In this document: one piece after another, positions 56,806 to 64,000 of the stretch
Position numbering within the stretch: position 1 is the first letter of the stretch
Layout: every line of letters starts with the position of its first letter
Assembly (NCBI GenBank): GCA_036004405.1
Contig: DASYRM010000095.1
Span: forward strand, 1 to 64,000
DNA from: DASYRM01 sp036004405
GTDB taxonomy: Bacteria > Acidobacteriota > Vicinamibacteria > Vicinamibacterales > UBA2999
Reading direction: 5' to 3'
DNA length: 64,000 nucleotides
Made by a program: the position numbers and the translations under genes
The notes under the pieces: generated by a model
The model's input: only the letters and a program-made list of their open reading frames with translations
Databases searched by the model: none
What the model was told of the DNA's origin: nothing

Positions 56806-56870
56806 TACGTAGAGGCGGACCTGAAAGGTCCGCCTGGGCAGGCGCACCTGAGAGGTGCGCCTCTACGTAC
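56805..56870. repeat. Palindromic repeat family A, copy 4 (two-hairpin form)
   Basis: The outer arms GTACGTAGAG (56805-56814) and CTCTACGTAC (56861-56870) are perfect. Hairpin 1 is GGCGGACCT/AGGTCCGCC (56814-56834) and hairpin 2 GGCGCACCT/AGGTGCGCC (56841-56861). It contributes a base to the stop of the hydroxylase gene and the whole TAG stop (56863-56865, minus) of the kinase gene. Confidence 0.9.
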
Positions 56871-59800
56871 CGGCCGCCGTGGTGAGCGCGGCCAGCGCGC
56901 TCCGCAGGTCGGCGAGCTTCGGCGGCTTGTTGAGCACGCGGTCCACGTGCGGTGGCCGCTCGCCGTCGTCCATCAACCGCTGGCCCCAGCCGGTCAGCAG
57001 GATCACCGGCGTGGACGGCGACAGCTCCTTCACGCCGCCGGCCACCTGGCGGCCGTCCACGTACGGCATGCCCAGATCGGTAATCACGATATTGAAAGGC
57101 GCCTGCGCTTCGCGCGCCGCCGAGAACGCTTCCAGCCCCGCGAGCCCGCCGCTCGCGGTCGTCACCGCGTGCCCGTCGATCTCGAGCGTGTCGCGCAGCG
57201 ACTTGAGCAGCAGCGGATCGTCGTCCACGACGAGAATGCGCTGCTGGGGCAGCTGCTGCACGCGCGGCGGTTCGGGCGCCACGGCGGCCTCCCGCGACGC
57301 CGCGAACACCAGCTGCACGGTGGTGCCTCGCCCGGGCGCGCTCAGGATGTAGATCTCGGCGCCGTGGCGCTGCACCGTGCCGTAGACCGTGGCGAGACCG
57401 AGCCCCGTGCCGCGCTCGCCCTTGGTGGTAAAGAACGGCTCCAGGCAGCGCCGCTGCGTCTCGGCGTCCATGCCGACGCCGCTGTCGGACACTTCGATGT
57501 AGACGCGGTCCGGGGCCTCGTCGCGTGAAGGATCCGACGTCCGCCGCGTGCGGACGCTCAACGTCCCGCCCTCGGGCATGGCGTCCACCGCGTTGAACAC
57601 CAGGTTGGTGAGCGCCTCGCGCAGCTCCGACTCCACGCCCGGCACCACGGGGGCGTTGGCCGTGAGCGAGGTGTCGAGCTCGATGACCACGCCGCGCTCC
57701 TGCGGCATGTCGCTCCACCGAGCGCGCGTGAGCCCGATGACGTCCTCCGCGACGTCGTTGAGGTTCACCGGGCTGAGCACCAGCTCCGCCTCCCGCGGGC
57801 GATAGAACTCGCGCATCCGCGCGACCGTCGCCGCCACGTCCTCGTTGGCCCGCTGAATCGTCTCCAGGTAATCGCGCGCCCGCGGGCTGAGGCTGGTTTC
57901 GGTTTCGAGCAGCGACTCGGTGTAGAGCGCTACCGGCGAGATGGCGTTGTTGATGTCGTGGGCGATCCCGCTCGCCATCTGGCCGAGCGCCTTGAGCCGC
58001 TCCTGCTGCATCACCGCGTGCTGCGTCTGGTGCAGGTCGTCATACGCGCGCTGCAGCGCCGTGTGCAGCTGCGCCTGGTGCGCCGCCAGCGCCACGTGCT
58101 CGCTGAGCTGCCGCAGGAACTCGCAGTCCGTGCTGCTGAACCCGGCCGGCACCCGCCGCGCGGCGATGAGCACGCCGAAGACGTTGCTCTCGGTGACGAG
58201 CGGCGCGCCCACGAACGACCGGATGGCGCCCCGCGTCAACCGCTGAGAGAACGGGGTCGGCGCCCCCTGGATGTCCGGCTCGTACACCAGCAGCCCGCGC
58301 AGGCACTTCGCCAGGCCGTCGTTGTCGACGCGCACGTGGGCCTTCTCGCCGAGGTCGAGCGCGCCGGCCAGCGGCTGGCCGCGCTCGCCCACGCACTCCA
58401 CCGTGAGCATGCGGTCCGCCGCGTCGTAGAGGCACACGCAGCAGTAGTCGAGCGGCAGATGATCTTCGAGGCTGCTGACGACCACCTGCAGCACGCCGTG
58501 CAGGTCCTGCCGCTCGCCGATGGCCCGCGTGAGCCGATCGAAGAGGTCCAGCCGCTCGAGCTGTGCGCGCAGGCGCTGCTCGGACCGTTTGTAGTCTTCG
58601 ACGTCGGTGTTGGAGCCGAACCACTTCACGAGCGTGCCCGAGGCGTCGAGCAGCGGCACGCCGCGAGTGCGGAACCAGCGGTAGGTGCCGTCGTAGCGCC
58701 GCAGCCGGAACTCCTCGTCGTAGGTGTGGCCGCGCTCGACCGCCAGCCCCCACTCCTGTTCCACGCGGGCGCGGTCGTCGGGATGGATCGCGTCGGCCCA
58801 TCCGGCGCCGAGCTGTTCCTCGGCCGACCGCCCCGTGTACTGCACCCACTGCCGACTCAGGTAGTCGCAGTAGCCGTCGGCCCGGCACGTCCACACGAGG
58901 TGCGGAAGCGCTTCGGCCAACGCCTGGTAGTGGCGGCGGCTCTCCAGGAGCGCGCTTTCGATTCGCTTGCGATCGCTGATGTCGGTGGACACGCCGAACA
59001 CGGCGTACGGTTTGCCGGCCTCGTCCCACAGCGGGCACTTCACCGAGAGGTAGGTGCGGTCCCCGTCTTCGAGCGGCACGACCTCCTCGTCGGTAAGGGC
59101 CACGTTGGCCTGCACGACGCGCCGATCCATCGACATGAAACGCTCGGCGATTTCGGCGCCGAAGAGGTCGACGTCGGTGTGCCCCAGGATCTCGTCCTGC
59201 GTCACGTGGAAGAGCTCGAGAAAGCTCTTGTTCACGAACAGATACTTGCCCTGGAGATCCTTCACGTAGGTGACGGCCGGCGTGCGGTCGCTCATCGCCT
59301 GCAGCAGCCCACGGCTGCGACTCAGCTCGCGGGTCGACTCGCGCTCGGCGGTCTGGTCGCGGAAGACGAGCACGACGCCGTCGATCTCGCCGGCCGCGTT
59401 CCGCACCGGCGCGGCGCTGTCGGCAATCGGGCGCATCCGGCCCTGTTTGTGGCGCAGGACCGTGCGGCTGGTGAGCACGATCGCGCGCCCCTCACGCAGC
59501 ACGTGCGCCACCGGGCTCTCGACCGGGCGCGTGGTGTCGTCCTCGTCCACGGCCGTGAAGATGTCGTCGAGCCGCCGGTCGAGCACTTCGTTGAGCGTCC
59601 AGCCGGTGAGCCGCTCGGCCACCGGGTTCATGAAGCGGACGTGTCCGTGCCGATCGGTGACGATGACGGCATCGCCGATACTCGCCAGGGTCGTGCGCCA
59701 CTCGAGCGCGGCTCGGCTCTCGGCCGCCTGCGCCTTCCGCATTGCGCCGCTGAGGTAGGCGATCCCGATCGAGATGACCGCAAACAGGGCCAGCGCGTTG

Positions 59801-60069
59801 AGATCCTGAGTGGGGGGCAGCTTGAGGAAGCCGGTGGGTTCGAGGATCCAGACGAACGAGGCCACCGAGGAGAGCACGGCCGCCGCGACGCCGGGACCGA
59901 AGCCGCCGAACCACGACGCCGCCAGAATCGCGGGAAAAAACGACAGGTATTGATTGGTTGGCCCGAGCCACGGAGCCAGGATCAATCTCAACAGTAGCGC
60001 TGCGACGACTGCGGCTACCGCAGCGCCGTACGCGACGACGGGTTTCGGGAAGTCACGGTCGATGGTCAC
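56863..60069 (-). CDS. Hybrid sensor histidine kinase (DUF4118-PAS-GAF-HK-receiver)
   Basis: The roughly 1068-residue protein has four N-terminal membrane helices of the KdpD/DUF4118 type (about 10-110). Three PAS domains (about 125-245, 260-375, 385-500) and a GAF domain (about 515-680) follow. The kinase core has His in Gly-Ile-Ala-His-Asp-Ile-Asn-Asn, and the ATPase has Asp-Ser-Gly-Val-Gly-Met and Gly-Thr-Gly-Leu-Gly-Leu. A C-terminal receiver carries Asp-Asp-Asp and Thr-Asp-Leu-Gly-Met-Pro. The GTG at 60069 gives a normal distance to the first helix; another GTG at 60138 adds 23 residues. The stimulus is unknown. It is divergent from another kinase gene, probably a functional partner. Confidence 0.9.
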   Translation of the reverse strand: MTIDRDFPKPVVAYGAAVAAVVAALLLRLILAPWLGPTNQYLSFFPAILAASWFGGFGPGVAAAVLSSVASFVWILEPTGFLKLPPTQDLNALALFAVISIGIAYLSGAMRKAQAAESRAALEWRTTLASIGDAVIVTDRHGHVRFMNPVAERLTGWTLNEVLDRRLDDIFTAVDEDDTTRPVESPVAHVLREGRAIVLTSRTVLRHKQGRMRPIADSAAPVRNAAGEIDGVVLVFRDQTAERESTRELSRSRGLLQAMSDRTPAVTYVKDLQGKYLFVNKSFLELFHVTQDEILGHTDVDLFGAEIAERFMSMDRRVVQANVALTDEEVVPLEDGDRTYLSVKCPLWDEAGKPYAVFGVSTDISDRKRIESALLESRRHYQALAEALPHLVWTCRADGYCDYLSRQWVQYTGRSAEEQLGAGWADAIHPDDRARVEQEWGLAVERGHTYDEEFRLRRYDGTYRWFRTRGVPLLDASGTLVKWFGSNTDVEDYKRSEQRLRAQLERLDLFDRLTRAIGERQDLHGVLQVVVSSLEDHLPLDYCCVCLYDAADRMLTVECVGERGQPLAGALDLGEKAHVRVDNDGLAKCLRGLLVYEPDIQGAPTPFSQRLTRGAIRSFVGAPLVTESNVFGVLIAARRVPAGFSSTDCEFLRQLSEHVALAAHQAQLHTALQRAYDDLHQTQHAVMQQERLKALGQMASGIAHDINNAISPVALYTESLLETETSLSPRARDYLETIQRANEDVAATVARMREFYRPREAELVLSPVNLNDVAEDVIGLTRARWSDMPQERGVVIELDTSLTANAPVVPGVESELREALTNLVFNAVDAMPEGGTLSVRTRRTSDPSRDEAPDRVYIEVSDSGVGMDAETQRRCLEPFFTTKGERGTGLGLATVYGTVQRHGAEIYILSAPGRGTTVQLVFAASREAAVAPEPPRVQQLPQQRILVVDDDPLLLKSLRDTLEIDGHAVTTASGGLAGLEAFSAAREAQAPFNIVITDLGMPYVDGRQVAGGVKELSPSTPVILLTGWGQRLMDDGERPPHVDRVLNKPPKLADLRSALAALTTAAGT

Positions 60070-60200
60070 GCTCGTGCCCGAACGGAGGAGGCGGCCAAAG
60101 TCTACTCCAGCCGCTGTGCACTTCCGGCAAACGTGCACCTGATTTCGGCCGCCCTCGCCCTACGGGCTTCGGCGCGCCAAGCCGTAAGATTCCAGGAACG

Positions 60201-61760
60201 ATGCACCCTCGGCTCCTGGTGGTCGACGACGAGGCGCGGCAGATGGAAGCCCTCTGCCGCACGCTCACTCCTGAAGGGTACGACGTCACCGGCTTTTCGG
60301 TGCCTGAGGAGGCGCTCGCGGCCCTGCGCGAGCAGCCGTTCGACGTGCTGCTCACCGACCTGATGATGCCAGGCATGGATGGGCTGGCTCTGATGGCAGC
60401 CGCGCTCGAGATCGATCCAGACCTGGTGGGCATCATGATGACAGGCCAGGGCACGGTGACGAGCGCCGTGGACGCCATGAAAATTGGGGCGCTCGACTAC
60501 ATCCTGAAGCCGTTCAACCTCACCGCCATCCGCCCGGTGCTTGCGCGGGCGATAGACGTGCGCCGGCTCCGTCTCGACAACATCCGGCTGCGCGAGGCGG
60601 TCAGCCTGTATGAAGTGAGCAACACGATCGCGCGCTCGCTCGATTCGGAGAGCGTGCTGGCGCGCGTGGCCGATGCGGCGCTCGAACAGAGCCGCGCGCA
60701 CGAAGTGGGCGTCTACGTTTTGCACGCCTCCGGCTCCGAGCTGCGTCTGGCGGCATCGCGCGGCCGCGAGGGCGGGTCGCAGCTCGCGCCGTTCCTGTCC
60801 GCGGCCGATCCGCTCGTGGCTGCCGCGCTTCGCGGCCGGGAGCAGCTGCTCGGGGGTGGCGAGCGGCCGGAGGAGTTGCGATCCACGGCTCGCTCGGCCT
60901 GGCAGCATCCGATCGCGATGGTCGTCGATGGACGCCTGATCGGCCTGCTCGTGTGCCGCGTGACGACGCCCCAGCGGCCGATGCCGGCCGGTCAGATCAA
61001 GTCGCTCAGCGTGCTCGCGGGCACCGCCGCCACTGCGCTCGAGGCCTCGATGCTCCTGGAGCACCTGCGGCGGAGCAACGACGACCTGCGGAAGTTCGCC
61101 TGGGCCGCGTCGCACGATCTGCAGGAGCCGCTCCGCGATATCGCCCTGCAAACGCAGCTGCTCGAGCGCCGGCAGGGCGCCTTCGATGCCGAGTCGCGTG
61201 AGCTCGCGCAGGCGGCGGCCGACAGCGCCAGGCGCATCCTGCGGCTCGTCCAGGAGCTGCGCACGTTCGTGGAAGCCGGGCACGTGTCGATCGACGGCGC
61301 CGCGACCGCCGACGGCAACGCCGCGCTCGACCGCGCGCTCACCGATCTCCGCCGCGCGATCGCGGACACCCAAACCCGCCTCGACCGCGGTCCGCTACCC
61401 GTGGTGCGCATGCGCGAGGGGGATCTCGCCGAAGTGTTCCGCCGGCTTCTCGACAACGCCATCAAGTTCCGGCGGCCGGGCAGCGCGCCGCAGATCCAGG
61501 TGGCGGCCGCGCAGGACAACGGGCAGTGGGTATTCTCGGTTGTCGACGCCGGTATCGGCATCGACCCGAGCGACCACGCGCAGATCTTCGAGCTCTTCCA
61601 GCGCGTGAACCGGCGGGAGGAGTACGACGGCATCGGCATGGGGCTGCCGGTGTGCCGGCGCCTCGTCGAAGCCTACGGCGGTCGCGTGTGGGTGGAGTCG
61701 CGCGCCGGCGAGGGCGCGCGCTTCTACGTCTCCCTTCCGGGATCATCTTCAGGTCCTTAG
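60201..61760 (+). CDS. Receiver-GAF-histidine kinase
   Basis: The 519-residue soluble kinase begins with a receiver domain (about 4-120, with Asp-Asp-Glu and phosphoacceptor Asp in Leu-Thr-Asp-Leu-Met-Met-Pro and Lys in Leu-Lys-Pro-Phe). A GAF domain (about 140-285) follows, then a histidine kinase core with His in Ala-Ser-His-Asp-Leu-Gln-Glu-Pro and an ATPase with Asn-Ala-Ile-Lys-Phe and Asp-Ala-Gly-Ile-Gly-Ile. This order lets a phosphosignal, perhaps from the divergent hybrid kinase, control its kinase activity. The kinase type is that of phytochrome-like enzymes. AGGA is a weak ribosome site before the ATG. No dedicated output regulator is nearby. Confidence 0.9.
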   Translation: MHPRLLVVDDEARQMEALCRTLTPEGYDVTGFSVPEEALAALREQPFDVLLTDLMMPGMDGLALMAAALEIDPDLVGIMMTGQGTVTSAVDAMKIGALDYILKPFNLTAIRPVLARAIDVRRLRLDNIRLREAVSLYEVSNTIARSLDSESVLARVADAALEQSRAHEVGVYVLHASGSELRLAASRGREGGSQLAPFLSAADPLVAAALRGREQLLGGGERPEELRSTARSAWQHPIAMVVDGRLIGLLVCRVTTPQRPMPAGQIKSLSVLAGTAATALEASMLLEHLRRSNDDLRKFAWAASHDLQEPLRDIALQTQLLERRQGAFDAESRELAQAAADSARRILRLVQELRTFVEAGHVSIDGAATADGNAALDRALTDLRRAIADTQTRLDRGPLPVVRMREGDLAEVFRRLLDNAIKFRRPGSAPQIQVAAAQDNGQWVFSVVDAGIGIDPSDHAQIFELFQRVNRREEYDGIGMGLPVCRRLVEAYGGRVWVESRAGEGARFYVSLPGSSSGP

Positions 61761-61805
61761 TCCTTGGTCCCACTTCGTGGCTCGTTCAGGCATGGAGGTG
61801 ACGCG

Positions 61806-62216
61806 ATGAAAGCGAAGTTGACCATTGCAGGTTTAGGGGTCGGCTTGGCCGCTTCGGTTCTGCCGGGGCTGGCGCATCACTCGGTCCCAGCGCAGTACGA
61901 CGTCGATCGGGAGATTGCCATTCGCGGGGTGGTCACCAGGATCGACTGGACGAATCCGCACGCCCGCCTGTGGGTGGACGCGAGGAATGACGATGGCACG
62001 GTATCCGGCTGGGAGATGGAGCTGCCGCCTCCGAACGCTCTCAAGAGAGAGCTCGGCAGCCTGGACTTCGTCAAACAGGGCGATCAGGTCAGTGTGACTC
62101 TCTGGCGTGCAAAGGATGGGTCTAGAGTGGCCCATACAGTGACTCTGACGACTCCAGATGGTCGAGTCATGAATTTCCCTCGCAGCGGCTGGTGGATGCC
62201 AGGAGTTTCGAAGTAG
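61806..62216 (+). CDS. DUF6152-like small secreted protein
   Basis: The 136-residue protein has a signal peptide (1-23, ending Gly-Leu-Ala). The mature start His-His-Ser-Val-Pro-Ala-Gln-Tyr-Asp is followed by Gly-Val-Val-Thr-Arg-Ile-Asp-Trp-Thr-Asn-Pro-His-Ala. These are the marks of DUF6152-type proteins; function is unknown, and the twin His suggest metal binding. GGAGGTGA lies four bases before the ATG, an almost ideal ribosome site. It is convergent with the esterase gene. Such proteins often occur near 'DFSGxW' secreted proteins like the one at the right edge. Confidence 0.82.
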   Translation: MKAKLTIAGLGVGLAASVLPGLAHHSVPAQYDVDREIAIRGVVTRIDWTNPHARLWVDARNDDGTVSGWEMELPPPNALKRELGSLDFVKQGDQVSVTLWRAKDGSRVAHTVTLTTPDGRVMNFPRSGWWMPGVSK

Positions 62217-62235
62217 CCCACTCAAGGACCAGCGC

Positions 62236-63165
62236 TCAGCGCGTCAGCGCCGTCTTGAGAGCGGCCGCGGCGTCGGCGACGGCCTCTCGCGCGCCATCGA
62301 TGATCCCGCCCAGACCGAAGAAAGGATGAAACATCCCGTCGTAGCGCTTGAGGCTGGCCGTGACGCCCGCGTCTCGCAGGCGGCGGGCGTAGGCCTCGCC
62401 CTGGTCCCGCAGCGGATCGCACTCGGCGGTGAGCACGGCTGCAGGCGGCAGCCCCGCGAGATTGGCATTGAGCGGCGACACCCATGGCTGACGCCGATCG
62501 ACGCCCGGCGGCAGGTAGTGGTCGGCGAAGTAGTCCATGATCGCCGTGGTGAGGAAGTGGCCCTCGGCATATTCGCGCATCGAGCCGCTGTCGTGGTCGG
62601 TGAAGTCCACCAGCGGGTACACCAGCAGCTGAAAAGCGAGCGCCGGGCCGCCCGCGTCGCGGGCCCGCAGAGCCACCACCGTGGCGAGATTGCCGCCCGC
62701 GCTGTCGCCGCCGACGGCGATGAGCGACGGGTCGATGCCGAAGTCGGCGGCGTGCTCCGCGACGAACTGCGTGGCCGCGAAGGCGTCGTCGGCGGCCGCG
62801 GGAAAGGGATGCTCCGGCGCCAGGCGGTAATCCACCGAAATCACGACGCACCCGCTGCCGTTGGCCAGGGCGCGGCACGTGCGATCGACCATGTCGAGCC
62901 CCCCGAGCACGAACCCGCCGCCGTGAAAGTAGATCAACGCTGGGAGCGGCGACGCCGATGATGGGCGGTAGACACGGACGGGGATGAGGCCCCCGTCGCC
63001 GAGCACCTTGCGGTTTTCCACCTGGTGGACCGGCTGCTCGGGACCGGCGAGCTCCGCCGGCATCGCGTTCGCGCGGGCCTCAGCGGGCGACAGCTCGTGC
63101 AACGGCCGTCCGCCGCCGGCGGCGATCTGATCCAGAAATGCCTTGCATTGCGGGTGCAGCGCCAT
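62236..63165 (-). CDS. Alpha/beta hydrolase, hormone-sensitive-lipase type esterase
   Basis: The 309-residue esterase has the oxyanion motif His-Gly-Gly-Gly (near residue 81) and nucleophile elbow Gly-Asp-Ser-Ala-Gly-Gly (near residue 154). The Asp lies in Glu-Cys-Asp-Pro-Leu-Arg-Asp and the His in Met-Phe-His-Pro-Phe. Length and motifs are standard for family IV carboxylesterases, which act on short acyl esters. There is no signal peptide, so it is cytoplasmic. GAGGACA precedes the ATG. The truncated secreted-protein gene lies upstream on the same strand, separated by a palindromic repeat. Confidence 0.93.
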   Translation of the reverse strand: MALHPQCKAFLDQIAAGGGRPLHELSPAEARANAMPAELAGPEQPVHQVENRKVLGDGGLIPVRVYRPSSASPLPALIYFHGGGFVLGGLDMVDRTCRALANGSGCVVISVDYRLAPEHPFPAAADDAFAATQFVAEHAADFGIDPSLIAVGGDSAGGNLATVVALRARDAGGPALAFQLLVYPLVDFTDHDSGSMREYAEGHFLTTAIMDYFADHYLPPGVDRRQPWVSPLNANLAGLPPAAVLTAECDPLRDQGEAYARRLRDAGVTASLKRYDGMFHPFFGLGGIIDGAREAVADAAAALKTALTR

Positions 63166-63190
63166 CTCGTTGTGTCCTCGTACTCAATCG

Positions 63191-63253
63191 CGAACCGGCG
63201 TTAAGCCGGTTTGCCAGATACTGTGCGCGGTCCGCGTTCTTAGCGGGCCGCGC
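63191..63253. repeat. Palindromic repeat family B, copy 2
   Basis: Hairpin 1 is AACCGGC (63193-63199) / GCCGGTT (63205-63211), differing from copy 1 by one loop base. Hairpin 2 is GCGCGGTCCGC (63225-63235) / GCGGGCCGCGC (63243-63253), with one G-T pair. The TAA stop of the minus-strand secreted-protein gene (63240-63242) falls in the loop of hairpin 2, as in copy 1. Confidence 0.8.
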
Positions 63254-64000
63254 CGACGTAGTGCTTCGACGACCGCTCGTTCTCGTTGCAGACGAACTCG
63301 ATCAGCTGCTGATCCGGAACGAGCCGGTAGTTGACGCGCACCGTCCACGGGCGCGTGTAGGCCTTGGCGTCCTCGACGGTGACGTCGAGCTCCAGCCGCC
63401 CGAAGTTCACGCGCCGGAACCGCTCGGTGACCTTGGTGGTGCTGCCGAAGTAGCTGCCGTCCACGTCGAGCCACCCGTCGTCGCGGAAGCCGGACGACTC
63501 GACCACGAGCGTGTCGCCGTCCCAGCGCCCCACCGAGTAGCCTTGCCACCACGGCTGCGGATCGTTGGCCGGCAGGCCCCGTCCGTCGAGGAAGATGTGC
63601 CGCAGCCCGCCGTTGGCCTCGTAGGCAATCAGCAGGTCGTCCTTCGTCTGGACGATGCTGCGCGGCTGCGAGTGCGTGTGCTGCTGCATGATGCCCACGG
63701 GCAGGCAGTTGGCGTCGGGGTTGTCCTGGGAGAACGTGGACTGGCGCTGCTTGCGGAGCTCCGCCGCCCACGGCGTGTAGGGGAGCCCGCCCTGCATGTT
63801 GCGTCCGGCGTTGACGAACGTCGCGACCGGCGGTCCGTCGCCGAGGTTGGGAATCATCGGCCCCCCGAGTCGTCCGCTCGGCGGGATCCGGCTTTCCCAC
63901 ACGCCCGAGAAATCCGGTCTGCCCGTCGCCTGGCGAGGCGCCGGCGCGCTGAGGTTCGGCGTGCCGTCCGCGCTGCGCGGTACGTCCGGGCGCAGATAGG
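63240..64000 (-). CDS. Secreted 'DFSGVW' family protein (5' end cut by window edge)
   Basis: At least 253 residues are present; the reading frame stays open to the right edge, so the N-terminus and probable signal peptide lie outside. The visible part starts in a Pro/Ala linker and has Arg-Pro-Asp-Phe-Ser-Gly-Val-Trp, then a beta-rich domain with Trp-Asp-Gly-Asp-Thr-Leu-Val-Val-Glu and Lys-Val-Thr-Glu-Arg-Phe. It is a paralogue of the secreted protein at 8.9-9.7 kb and of the first domain of the next gene there. Function is unknown. Its stop lies in the loop of a family B hairpin. Confidence 0.8.
   Translation of the reverse strand, partial: YLRPDVPRSADGTPNLSAPAPRQATGRPDFSGVWESRIPPSGRLGGPMIPNLGDGPPVATFVNAGRNMQGGLPYTPWAAELRKQRQSTFSQDNPDANCLPVGIMQQHTHSQPRSIVQTKDDLLIAYEANGGLRHIFLDGRGLPANDPQPWWQGYSVGRWDGDTLVVESSGFRDDGWLDVDGSYFGSTTKVTERFRRVNFGRLELDVTVEDAKAYTRPWTVRVNYRLVPDQQLIEFVCNENERSSKHYVGAAR

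Overview
The window is high-GC, gene-dense bacterial DNA that looks like an Acidobacteriota chromosome, probably a Vicinamibacteria-type lineage. This rests on gene content, not on a marker gene: a VWA protein of the acidobacterial type, a large Oar-like TonB-dependent receptor with an N-terminal carboxypeptidase-regulatory domain, a PEP-CTERM protein, the DUF1592/DUF1552/ankyrin set, secreted 'DxTGxW' proteins and DUF6152-like proteins. I see no rRNA, tRNA, CRISPR array, transposase or phage gene. I count 49 protein genes; the first and last are cut by the window edges.

Layout. 1-2.4 kb: truncated serine hydrolase with a palindromic operator, small CxxC membrane protein, PEP-CTERM protein. 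2.75-12.0 kb: Oar-like receptor, a membrane aminopropyltransferase-like/TPR fusion and two secreted proteins, one with a degenerate metallo-beta-lactamase site. 12.0-14.35 kb (minus): a sortase, a VWA protein and an exported protein ending in LPQTA plus membrane anchor, apparently a complete sortase/substrate operon in a diderm. 14.6-16 kb: secreted haem/beta-propeller protein. 16.2-23.7 kb: one chemosensory operon (MCP, cheA, cheW, cheR, cheD, cheY, cheX-like, cheB) with a possible sigma-28 promoter and a CheA with an unusual basic tail. 24.5-32.8 kb (minus): M50 protease with a zinc-finger membrane partner, a metallo-hydrolase, and xylB, xylA and GH67 alpha-glucuronidase for glucuronoxylan use. 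32.8-35.3 kb: cupin, lipoprotein, S1/P1 nuclease. 35.3-39.2 kb (minus): Gfo/Idh/MocA dehydrogenase, sugar isomerase/epimerase, ThuA-like and DinB-like proteins. 39.2-43.8 kb: dihaem cytochrome, PQQ dehydrogenase, metallo-hydrolase, lipoprotein. 44-47.4 kb: giant PKD/Calx-beta protein. 47.5-52.7 kb: DUF1592, DUF1552 and ankyrin genes. 52.8-56.8 kb: old yellow enzyme and a two-subunit molybdenum hydroxylase. 56.9-61.8 kb: two divergent sensor kinases. 61.8-64 kb: DUF6152-like protein, esterase, truncated secreted protein.

Most genes form short translationally coupled operons (ATGA or GTGA overlaps). Many gaps between them hold palindromic repeats. One family (CGTAGAG outer arms enclosing one or two hairpins) occurs four times. 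A second occurs at both ends of the window with the stop codon of the neighbouring gene inside the hairpin loop. Two exported-protein genes appear to start within or across such palindromes. The most interesting features are the sortase operon and the repeat families.
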